From: Septoria linicola
Taxonomy: Eukaryota; Ascomycota; Dothideomycetes; Mycosphaerellales; Mycosphaerellaceae
Direction: 5' to 3'
DNA length: 64,000 nt
Assembly (NCBI GenBank): GCA_024114885.1
Contig: CP099426.1
Coordinates: 1,364,001-1,428,000, forward strand
The position numbers and the translations under genes are program-made. Under the pieces are notes generated by a model. The model was not told where the DNA came from, did no database searches, and was given only the letters and a program-made list of their open reading frames with translations. Shown one piece after another: positions 11,235 through 19,882 of the stretch. How positions within the stretch are numbered: the first letter of the stretch is position 1; the number at the start of each line of letters is the position of its first letter.

Positions 11235-12114
11235 ATGCTCCAATCCATAATGCGCTACTCGGACGACGCAGCCGGCATCGAGAAGACTCTCCGCGGCCTC
11301 CAAGGCTTCGTGACCATCGCCGTCGGCCTCGCGCAATCCCAAGAGGACATTAATTTCTGGTTGAAGCTGCGTGCGCAGTTCGCACTAGGTGAGTGCAATC
11401 GCAGATACGACTGTTGATGAGCCGTGTGATGATGGATTATGCTAATGGACGTGGTCCCAAAGGACGACGATATTTCCGACTTTTGAAATGGCACCCTTGC
11501 TGGCAAAACGCTTTGCGGGCAGCCAACAGCGGCAACCCCGATTTGGGAAGCCTGAGGCGGACATTGGAAGTGGTCAAGTTCACGTTTTTGGGAATGTATT
11601 TCTTTTTGGAGATGTTTACGATTGTGAGTTCTGCACTTTCTCAAGATACGGTTGGTGTGAATGTACTAAAGTCGATTCTTTCCAGACGAACGCTCTAGGT
11701 GTCACAACATACGAGTGGGGCCCGAAGGTGCAAATGGAAGCGAACAAATGCTGGTTTTATTCAATATCTGTGTCGATTGTGCTATGTTTGTACAATTGGC
11801 TGATGCCACCTGCGTCAACGAAGAAGAACACTGCGCAAGGCGAAGAGAAGACGAATGAGAAGAAGGGCAAGAAGGCCAATGTAGTGGAGAGCACAATTGC
11901 ACCTTCCAGCAGATCGTGGAGCTTAGATCCCGCGATCAGAACGCAACTTGTCATCGACATTTCAGATCTGATTGTGCCCGGTGCAGCAGTGGGCTGGATA
12001 CCTGTTGGACCCATCGTAGTCGGAGTGGCTAGCACAATATCGACGCTCATTACAGGGCGGCAGATCTGGAATCGTGTTCAACAGAAAGCAGTCAAAGCAG
12101 TAGAGAAGCAATAA
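11235..12114 (+). CDS. Pex11-family peroxisomal membrane protein
   Basis: Three exons, 11235-11388, 11463-11623 and 11686-12114 (introns of 74 nt with TGCTAAT branch and 62 nt), close in frame to 247 residues, the usual Pex11 size. The order of segments fits the family: an N-terminal amphipathic stretch with EKTLRGLQGF, the central signature RLLKWHPCWQNALRA followed by KFTFLGMYFFLEMFTI and TNALGV, a first hydrophobic helix (WFYSISVSIVLCLYNW), a Lys/Glu-rich linker, and a C-terminal hairpin (LVIDISDLIVPGAAVGWIPVG). Pex11 proteins tubulate and divide peroxisomes. The subtype (Pex11, Pex11B or Pex11C) cannot be settled. The ATG is the only one before the conserved region. Confidence 0.88.
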
Positions 12115-12201
12115 TAAGGTAGAGCTGGATATCTGCCGTGAGCCTTCAATCGCTCTGTTCAATATCGGATCAGTCCCTTACATGACGTCTCTTCATATGG
12201 G

Positions 12202-13165
12202 CTAATTATATGCGTGCGGAGCTATCTTGTACTTGAAGAAGGTGTCGGCACAGTGACCGAACACAAGCTTTCCGTTTGTGCGCTGCGATGTACATTAGTG
12301 TCCATTCGCGATCGTCGTTGGTATCTGCAAAGCTCACCTTCTGCAGTGCCTTGATCATCTGGTCGGACTGAACCCAGTCATCATGATCTCTTGCCAGCCA
12401 TCCTTGTGGAACGCCTGAATCGTAGTTCTCGAAGACGTGGTACTGATCAGTCGTGAAGATCCATGTACCAGACTCCTTCAGGTTGACCTGCATGATAACG
12501 AGACCGGGTGTGTGGCCTACATGTGTGTCGTTAGTATACATATCACAGCGCAAGGCATGGCAACAGCACTCACCTGGTGCATGTCGTAGATTGATTCCGG
12601 GAGCAATCTCCAAGAAAGGGCCATGGAATGCTTTCCAGTTCAGGTCTAACGACAAGTCTTTTGGCAGATACACTCCCAGATCACTCTTCGTTGCAACAGA
12701 AAACCACGCGTGCTTCAATTCCTTTTCATGGATATAGATAGGCACATCTGTTCCTTTGAAGTTCTCCAGGCCGCCAGCATGATCGAGATGCATGTGACCC
12801 ATAATGACAGCCTTGACATCCTTGATATCATGACCAGTCTTCTTGATTTGCGCAGGCAATTCATGATCTGGTTCATAGTCCACGCGTGCGAATATATCAT
12901 TCAACGGAGCTCCCCACTGCTCAGGATAGTTATCACCGCCGCCTGTCTCGAAGAGAATGAGTCCTTCAGTTGGATGTTCGATGAGAACAGAAATTATGAC
13001 GCATTTCCGTCGACCGGCGACTTTGTTAGGTGCTGAAAGTGTCGTCGTGCCTCCACCTCGCATGAACCAGCCTTCATCAGCTTCAAGGTTGCCGCAATGG
13101 AGAAGCCAAAGTTTCGTGCCTTCTGGAGCCTGGTTAACCAGGTCGAGTCCAAATGTCGTCGCCAT
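12202..13165 (-). CDS. metallo-beta-lactamase-fold hydrolase, AHL-lactonase-like
   Basis: Dinuclear zinc hydrolase of the lactonase type. Proposed exons 13165-12574, 12516-12338 and 12282-12202 give 283 residues. Zinc ligands are in GHMHLDHAGG (HxHxDH); TDQYH supplies the later Asp, and the last ligand lies in VFGHCADTF, which appears only after removing the second intron. Intron 1 (12517-12573, 57 nt) and intron 2 (12283-12337, 55 nt, branch ACTAAT) both have GT-AG ends. Intron 1 is a multiple of three and stop-free, so an unspliced read adds 19 residues; missing intron 2 replaces the conserved C-terminus by an unrelated tail. Relatives hydrolyse acyl-homoserine or other lactones; the real substrate is unknown. 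No signal peptide is seen. Confidence 0.9.
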
Positions 13166-13816
13166 GCTTGTGAATATTCGTGGATGTCTGTTGATGTCAA
13201 TGTCTTGCTTGTTGGGAGAAACCAGAAACCATGGTTGTTAAGCGGCAGCTGAGAAATCGACGACTGACGTTGCTTTTGTCATCTTCGAATGACATCCGCT
13301 CGAGCGTGAGCACCCTTATGCTTACCTAACATGGTGGTGCTTTGCTCCGCTTTTGTCGTTAGCATTACAATTGAGCTTCCTGGTCGAGCTCGATCTAGAA
13401 TCCGGTGCCCACACACGTCATTGTGACTATTAATTTCAGATCTGTTCATTGACCAGACAGTGATCACTGCCAGCATGCAATATGATGGTGAAGTGCTCTG
13501 GGAATGCAGAAGTAGGTTTCTTGGATGTAGCATGGATGTCCTGGAATCAACGCCTGGCACGCAAGTCTGTTGTCCAATCTCGCGAAGCAGCGACGGGGAG
13601 CTGATTGAGGTTGCAGTGGACGGTAGCGCTGCACTGCCTTGATGTGGGCACTTCAAGGAGATCATGTTTTGCGATGTTGAAGACCAAGAGCTGAAGTCAA
13701 CTCTCGGCCATCAAGGTACGAGTCAGACACGTGCATACAACTTGACAGGGATTACGCGTGGTAGGCGAGAATAAGTGCGACTATGAGTAGCAACCCTGTG
13801 TCGCCATGACGAGCTA
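13166..13816. other. intergenic region
   Basis: About 650 bases between the lactonase-like gene start and the stop of the next minus-strand gene. It contains the presumed lactonase promoter. Small ORFs here show no family features. Confidence 0.45.
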
Positions 13817-15337
13817 TTATTGCTGTAGTCCACTTGCCTTCCCGCTTGGATACAGTCGCAGAAGTACTGTCAATGCAAAGCTGCAGGCAATACTTGCCAG
13901 CAGCATGGCAATCATCACCCAATTGGAGCCGACGTACACTGGAGTCCTGCGCGTATCTTCTGGCCAGCCGGAAAATAGAGCATAGTTAGTGACAACGCTG
14001 CCCAAGTTGCCCAGTCCCGAGACCAATGCAGAAGCAGCGGCAACGCCAATCTCACCGTGCCTGGGCTGAAAGATTTCTGCAGTCCATGTCATTGTGATCG
14101 GTACTGTAGGCCCGAGGCCGAAGCCTACGATCAGTAGGCCAACATAGCGACCCCATCTTGCTGAGGTAGAATCCCCTGCATAGGTCGTAATGAGCAAGCC
14201 GAGTATCTGTAGAGCAGTCGGCAAGCTGAACCACAATGCTCGTTGCTTGTGAAATCGATCACTGATTGGTGTCACGCATAGAATGCCGATGAGATCGCAG
14301 ATCCAGATCGGCGCATATAGCAGACTAAGTTCCACGCCGGTGAACGTCGGATTTATGGCTCTGAGAATGACAGTACCGTATGACTGCACGCCATTGCCCA
14401 CACCGACCACACCAAAGTACATCACGAGCAATGGCCAAAAACGCCAGTCGAGCATGACATTCCACAAATCTCGCATCGTCCAGTTGCTGTTGTGGTAGGC
14501 CTGTTTGAGGTCTTGGTAGTGTAGAAGTGCATCATCGCCGGACAATGCGGGCTTCGTTATAGGCAGGTAGCGATTAAGCCAAGTGACCTTTCGTTCCTCT
14601 CCTGGTGCAAGTGGTCGATCTGGCAGCCACCACACAAGGCCGAATCCACAGACCAGAGTGACGAGGCCCCAGATCAGGAACATCCACTGGAAACCTACAA
14701 GACCACCATCGCCATCCATTTGCTGAAAGCCTGCACTGACCAATCCCACTACTGCCGCTGAAACCTGCGAGGCAGTGAAGTACCAGCCGATTCGCTTCGC
14801 CATGCGGTGAGGAGGGTAGAACATGGTCAAAAAGAGAGACATCCCAGGCCACATGCCAGCTTCCACAGCGCCGAGCAGAAATCGCAACACATAGTAGCCC
14901 GCAGCATTCTTCATGCCCACCATCGCCGTGCCGATGATGCCAACACTAATCACGATCCTAGCAAGCCATGTCGATGGAGACAACTTGCTCATTGCAAGAT
15001 TGCTAGGCACCTCAAATATGACATAGCTGACATAGAAAAGTGCCAGACCAGTCGAGACCTGGTGAGTTGAGATGTTGAGATAAGATCCCAGATCATGGCC
15101 GTTGGACGTGTTCATAGTCTGCGCGAGACCCACGTTCGATCGCACTGCTGAGCAGAGGAAGTACAGAAGCCAGAACGGGGGTATTATTTGTCGATCGAGT
15201 TTCCTGTAGACTTTGCGCATCCGAGCCGAGTCGGTGGGCGACAGGTCTGAGGATGATGAGTTGTGGCCATGTTCGGCATCGTCTTCGCTGAGATTTGCTT
15301 CCTTGTGCACACGGTCTTGTGTTGAGATTTCAGCCAT
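13817..15337 (-). CDS. MFS transporter, anion:cation symporter family
   Basis: Intronless 506-residue permease. A hydrophilic N-terminus (about 70 residues, Ser/Asp/Glu-rich) is followed by VYRKLDRQIIPPFWLLYFLC, the D-R-x-x-x-P entry of helix 1 typical of the ACS (Dal5/Tna1/Liz1) branch. Other landmarks are FEVPSNLAM, the helix-4 signature RFLLGAVEAGMWPGM, a central loop rich in Asp/Lys, and 12 hydrophobic segments overall. The open frame continues 44 codons upstream, but only non-ATG codons occur there, so ATG 15337 is used. The substrate is unknown; relatives carry nicotinate, pantothenate, biotin precursors or allantoate. It is divergent from pantothenate synthetase (start 15675), so a pantothenate-related substrate is conceivable but unproven. 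Confidence 0.9.
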   Translation of the reverse strand: MAEISTQDRVHKEANLSEDDAEHGHNSSSSDLSPTDSARMRKVYRKLDRQIIPPFWLLYFLCSAVRSNVGLAQTMNTSNGHDLGSYLNISTHQVSTGLALFYVSYVIFEVPSNLAMSKLSPSTWLARIVISVGIIGTAMVGMKNAAGYYVLRFLLGAVEAGMWPGMSLFLTMFYPPHRMAKRIGWYFTASQVSAAVVGLVSAGFQQMDGDGGLVGFQWMFLIWGLVTLVCGFGLVWWLPDRPLAPGEERKVTWLNRYLPITKPALSGDDALLHYQDLKQAYHNSNWTMRDLWNVMLDWRFWPLLVMYFGVVGVGNGVQSYGTVILRAINPTFTGVELSLLYAPIWICDLIGILCVTPISDRFHKQRALWFSLPTALQILGLLITTYAGDSTSARWGRYVGLLIVGFGLGPTVPITMTWTAEIFQPRHGEIGVAAASALVSGLGNLGSVVTNYALFSGWPEDTRRTPVYVGSNWVMIAMLLASIACSFALTVLLRLYPSGKASGLQQ

Positions 15338-15674
15338 TGCCCTTGAATTCGGAGGCGATGCACACAACAGACTTCCTGCAAAAAGAATGGTGAGCCATCT
15401 TGATGACTGGGCGTGGGACGATTTCGATAGCTCCGAGTGTCGGGCGCGTGGTGAAGATCTCTTCAACAAAAGCTTAGTTAGTTACAGAAGCTCGGGCCTG
15501 ACAGCAAATGTCATAGCTTCCGCTGTTTGTTTGGCAGCAGAGGATGCGCACATCTTCGCGGCAGAAGTCAGGATGTTCCACTTTGATCACTATGAATCAC
15601 TGTCGTGAGTACTGAGCTGCAATGGAGCCAGACATTGTACAGAGTCATAGTAGCGGAGGAACGACCTGAGGAAT
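15338..15674. promoter_or_regulatory. divergent promoter between MFS and pantothenate synthetase genes
   Basis: A 337-base spacer between two divergent ATG codons. It must serve both genes unless one leader is spliced. No individual site can be named with confidence. Confidence 0.5.
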
Positions 15675-16769
15675 ATGGCCACCACGATGCTCACACGATC
15701 CCTCTTTACAATCAGCCGAGGTGTACAGCCCATCTCTCCTCGAGGATTAGAACTATCACGCTGCATTCACATCTTTCGTGATGTTGCTGATGTGCGAAAA
15801 CATCGCCATGGTCTCTTGCTCAACGGGCAGACTCTCGGCCTCGTGCCAACCATGGGAGCGCTGCATGAGGGCCACATGTCGCTGGTGAAAGCAGCAGCGG
15901 CCGAGAATAGCAATGTTTTCGTGACCATCTATGTCAATCCGACGCAGTTTGGCGTCAACGAGGATCTGGACAGCTACCCGAAGACGTGGGAGAGCGATAT
16001 GGAGAAGCTGCATACTCTAAATGCAGAGCTTAAGAACTCTGGTCAAGGCCAGATTGACGCCGTCTTCGCACCCACCACCAAGACTATGTATCCCGTTCTC
16101 CCTCCCGACTCGAGCATTCCCGGCCAAGGCTCGTTCGTCACCATCACGCCTCTAGGCAATCTACTCGAAGGGAAGAGCAGACCCGTGTTCTTCCGCGGTG
16201 TAGCCACAGTCTGCATGAAGCTGTTTAATATTGTGCAAGCCGATCGCGTGTACTTTGGGCAGAAGGATGTGCAGCAGACAGTGGTCATCAAAAGGCTAGT
16301 CAAAGACTTCCACTTGAATACGGAGGTGCGGGTGCTGCCTACAGAACGTGAGGCAGACGGCCTAGCCATGAGCAGCAGAAATGTCTACTTGGGGGAGAGG
16401 CGGAGAACTACAGGCATCGTGCTGCGCAAGGCTCTACGTGCAGCCGAAGCTGCATATTTGAAGGGAAAGAGGGTCAGAGATGAGATTCTGGCGCATGCTT
16501 GGGACGAGGTCAATATGAGGCAGCTGGAGCAAGAAGAGATGCAGGACACGGAAAGAGCAATGTTTGAAGTGGACTACATCTCGCTCGCGGATCCTGATAC
16601 CATGGAGGAGATCGATACTGTCGACTCTACAAAGGGTGCTATTTTGAGTGGTGCCGTGAAGATGCTGTCACTAGAACGAACGAAGGACGGTGAAAGGCTC
16701 GGACTAGGAGACGATAAAGTGCCTGTGCGATTGATCGATAACATAGCTCTGGCACCAAAAGAGCCTTGA
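15675..16769 (+). CDS. PAN6: pantothenate synthetase (pantoate--beta-alanine ligase)
   Basis: ATP-dependent ligase joining pantoate and beta-alanine, the last step of vitamin B5 synthesis and the start of the route to CoA. The ORF is intronless, 364 residues. Family signatures: VPTMGALHEGHMSLV with the HxGH nucleotide motif (about residues 57-71), VTIYVNPTQFG, FFRGVATVCMKLFNIVQAD, YFGQKDVQQ, and MSSRNVYL (KMSKS-like). The N-terminus (about 30 residues with Arg, Ser and Thr and few acids) could be a mitochondrial presequence, though the fungal enzyme is often cytosolic. An acidic insert (about residues 285-300) and a 25-residue C-terminal tail lengthen it compared with bacterial PanC (about 280). 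The gene is adjacent to and divergent from an ACS-type permease. Confidence 0.96.
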   Translation: MATTMLTRSLFTISRGVQPISPRGLELSRCIHIFRDVADVRKHRHGLLLNGQTLGLVPTMGALHEGHMSLVKAAAAENSNVFVTIYVNPTQFGVNEDLDSYPKTWESDMEKLHTLNAELKNSGQGQIDAVFAPTTKTMYPVLPPDSSIPGQGSFVTITPLGNLLEGKSRPVFFRGVATVCMKLFNIVQADRVYFGQKDVQQTVVIKRLVKDFHLNTEVRVLPTEREADGLAMSSRNVYLGERRRTTGIVLRKALRAAEAAYLKGKRVRDEILAHAWDEVNMRQLEQEEMQDTERAMFEVDYISLADPDTMEEIDTVDSTKGAILSGAVKMLSLERTKDGERLGLGDDKVPVRLIDNIALAPKEP

Positions 16770-17316
16770 GACGCCGCAAGCAACTGCGCGCCCATGCAAA
16801 CTGGATCCTGTGTTTGGCAGTCTATGCAAGCGATTGGGAAGGACAAGCCGTGCAGCGAACGGCATACCGAAAGCAAGTGCTGTCGACTCCAGCCATCGCA
16901 CCACAAAAGACAAGATTGATCGCATAGATCCTGATCACGACTCAAGCAGGGTGCACAAGCCCGTCAAGCACGATCAAGCAAGCCACAAGAGCAGCAAAGC
17001 TCCAATAGCCGCCAAATGCCGACGCGAGAGCTGTCACTTTTGTGTGGAGACTCCCCCATGAATTTATCCGTCTCCAGTGGAGATGTGCTCTCCGGCTTGC
17101 CTGTTTGGTAGATCTGCGGAGTAACTTTTTCTATTATGGAGCTCATGCAACATCACTGCGCTCCCTCGCGTGGTCGCGTGGCGTACATAACGGAGCGTTC
17201 AGTCGCGTGGTTCGATACTTCTGTTTCTCGTCTTCCGTCCTCTGCCATCGAGTTTTGAGTCTACTTGGTCTCCATCGTCGTCGCCTGCTACATAGCAGCT
17301 AGATACTTCACTCGAT
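16770..17316. other. intergenic region
   Basis: About 550 bases between two plus-strand genes. It has the pantothenate synthetase 3' end and the sugar-porter promoter and leader, including a T/C-rich run at 17221-17290 just before the start, common in fungal promoters. No coding feature seen. Confidence 0.45.
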
Positions 17317-19161
17317 ATGGATCAAATGAGCGGCTTTCGAGTCGCGAAGCATTTCGAAAAGGGCAAGCTCTTGCTAGCCATCAACTCCATCGCCGCATTG
17401 TCAATTTTCTTCTTCGGTTATGACCAAGGTATGCAGCTCCAAAGCAGACCACGGATCATTCTCTAATGACTTCCCCAACAGGTATGATGGGCGGCGTGAA
17501 CAACGCCAAACACTACATCGACCTCATGGGCTTCGGCTATGTCGACGAAGCAACCGGCGACCCAGTCGTCACCGACTCCCTACTCCAAGGCGGCATCGTC
17601 AGCGTCTACTACCTCGGGACCCTCTTCGGCTGCCTCCTAGGAGGCTGGGTCGGTGACAAACAAGGCCGCATCAAAACCATCGCCTTCGGGGCTCTGTGGG
17701 CAATTTTCGGCGCAGCCCTCCAATGCAGTGCTCAAAACGCCAACTGGATGATTTGCGCTAGAGCAGTAAACGGGATCGGAACGGGCATCTTGAATGCTAT
17801 TGTGCCAGTCTGGGCAACCGAGACGGCTGAGCACACATCGCGAGGACAATTCATCGCCATCGAATTCACCCTCAACATCTTCGGTGTGGTAGTAGCTTAC
17901 TGGCTCGAATTCGGACTATCCTTCATCGATGGCGGGGCTTCCCAAATCCGTTGGCGATTCCCAGTCGCTTTCCAGATTATCCCGCTGCTAGTCTTGCTGG
18001 GTGCTGTATGGTTCTTCCCAGAAAGTCCAAGATGGCTTGTCAAAGTGGATAGAAATGAAGAGGCGAGGTATATCTTGGGCAGACTCAGGGGTGAAGACGC
18101 TGTTGGTGCTGCGAAAGCAGATGCCGAGTTCAAGGATATTCAGAATATTGTGATTCATGAGCGGAAGACTGCGAGTCGGAATAGCTATTACTCGATGCTG
18201 TTTGGTATTGAGTCCGGCAAACTGCATACCGCGAGGAGGGTACAGCTGGTTATATGGTTGCAAATCATGCAGGAGTGGATTGGCATTGCTGGTCAGTATT
18301 CGTTGTCGACTACTATATCCTGGCGTGCAAGACCTCGACTGACTCGACTTAGGTGTCACAATCTACGCACCCACAATCTTCCGCCTTGCTGGCTTCAGCT
18401 CAGAGAAAGCGCAGTGGATCAGTGGACTGAACAACATCTTCTACATGTTCAGCACGCTCGTCTGCGTCTTCACGCTCGACCGCATCGGAAGACGCTGGAC
18501 ACTTTACTGGGGCTCAGTTGGCATGGGCATCGCCATGTTCTTAGCTGGTGGCATGTCTCGTGGTGGCATCAATGCTCGTGCAGTTGGCGATGAAGCCGGT
18601 GGTACAGCGTATGGTATTGCTGCGGCCAGCTTCGTCTTCATCTTCACGAGCGTTTTCGGCGCAACGTGGTTGACTGTGCCCTGGCTGTATCCTGCAGAGG
18701 TGTGTACATTCATTCAGAGCTTCGATGAACGCCTTGTCACTGACTTATTCTGATAGATCTTCCCCCTCGAAGTCCGCGCCAAAGGCAACGCATGGGGTGT
18801 AGTCGGCTGGTCCATTGGCAATGGCTGGTTGACACTGCTTTGCCCAGTAATGTTCAATGCCATCGGCGAGAAGACTCTCTACATCTTCGGCGCATGCAAC
18901 GTCATCACCATTCCAATGGTCTGGGCGCTCTATCCCGAGACGAATCAGAGAACACTGGAAGAGATGGACCTTGTCTTCGCAGCTGACTCGCCTTGGGTCT
19001 GGGATGCAGAGGCAAACTTCAAGAGGCTGAAGGAAGAGAACCCTGACTTGGTGACTGCAGCGAGTAGAGGCAATTCTGTTGTGGATCCTGAGGCTGGGGT
19101 TGGCAAGGTCACGGAGAGGCATGAGTCGTTCTCAGAGGAACCGAAGAAAGATGTTGATTAG
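17317..19161 (+). CDS. MFS sugar porter (hexose transporter family)
   Basis: Four exons, 17317-17428, 17482-18291, 18353-18699 and 18757-19161 (introns of 53, 61 and 57 nt, all GT-AG), give 557 residues. Sugar-porter landmarks appear in order: FFFGYDQGMMGG in helix 1, a GxxxDKxGRIK loop (GGWVGDKQGRIK), VPVWATETAEHTSRG, RWRFPVAFQ with PESPRWLVK, the loop LDRIGRRWT (D-R-x-G-R-R), WLYPAEIFPLEVRAKGNA, and PETNQRTLEEMD. The C-terminal tail is hydrophilic and rich in Glu/Lys. It imports a monosaccharide or related polyol by proton symport at the plasma membrane; the sugar cannot be told. Reading without splicing breaks the protein into three unrelated-looking ORFs. Short first exon start: the ATG at 17317 precedes a second ATG at 17326. 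Confidence 0.93.
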
Positions 19162-19633
19162 GTCGGTAGCCATCAGCCAAGCTTCGTCTCGAGAGGCCAA
19201 TAAAGCCAAATTTCGATTGCATGCACACGGGAATGAGAACCCGACGCGATGCTCGAATGGCAATGTATGTCTCCAGCAACGAGAGGGGAACGGCACAGTT
19301 GGGCTGAAACCGTATCATTCAGCGCGCGTTCATTATTCGGTGCAGCGCTCAGCCTCGCGCTAGTAGCATTTCGCGTCCGAACCACGCGCTCACACCGGGC
19401 ATAATGCTATGCCGCTGTCATTGGTTAAGCCATTCTCTTTGGACATTGATCAAGCCAGGTAGGATGGGTACGTACAGCTCATGGGTGCCGAGCTGGTGCA
19501 GCAGCCGTGACCAGGCAGCCTCTCTTGTGGAGAGGGAAGAGGCTGAGCCAAGAGTACATCTAGCGGCCCATCTCTCCACAACACCAACCTTCAGCACGCA
19601 AGTGTTGGCCCATACCAATATCAGTCCCATATC
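19162..19633. other. intergenic region
   Basis: About 470 bases between the sugar porter and the small RGG ORF. No domain or repeat recognised; presumed terminator and promoter sequence. Confidence 0.4.
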
Positions 19634-19882
19634 ATGCCTCAAAGAGGATACCATCACCAAGCCGCTCCACAGCGACCACAACAGGCTTATCGTGGCCAAG
19701 GAGCGCCTCGCGGCAGAGGAGGTCGAGGAGGTCGCGGAGGTAGAGGAGGAGGACGAGGTCGAGGTGGCGGCGCTCAGCATCATCAACCACGGCATCATCC
19801 TCAGCAACACCGTCCGCGACATCGCCAGCGGCAACAGCAGTATGATGACTATGATGACGGGTGCTGCTGCATCATGATGTGA
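19634..19882 (+). CDS. small RGG-rich protein with CaaX-like C-terminus
   Basis: An 82-residue ORF of strongly biased composition. Residues 1-22 are rich in Gln, Pro and His. Residues about 23-46 form an RGG/GRG box (at least eight Arg-Gly pairs), the kind of tract methylated on arginine and used to bind RNA. Residues about 47-70 are His/Gln/Arg-rich. The tail is acidic (YDDYDDG) and ends in CCCIMM, whose last four residues, CIMM, fit a farnesylation CaaX box with two more cysteines before it that could be palmitoylated. The last 34 bases overlap, tail to tail, the 3' end of the minus-strand DUF6536 gene. No introns or homologues are known to me. It could be a chance ORF, but codon-level design (Gly, Arg, His, Gln blocks then an exact prenylation end) argues for a gene. 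Confidence 0.55.
   Translation: MPQRGYHHQAAPQRPQQAYRGQGAPRGRGGRGGRGGRGGGRGRGGGAQHHQPRHHPQQHRPRHRQRQQQYDDYDDGCCCIMM

Noticed and set aside
5756..19161. Secondary-metabolite gene cluster (methyltransferase, esterase, transporters, lactonase)
   Set aside because: No polyketide synthase, peptide synthetase, terpene synthase or pathway regulator is present.
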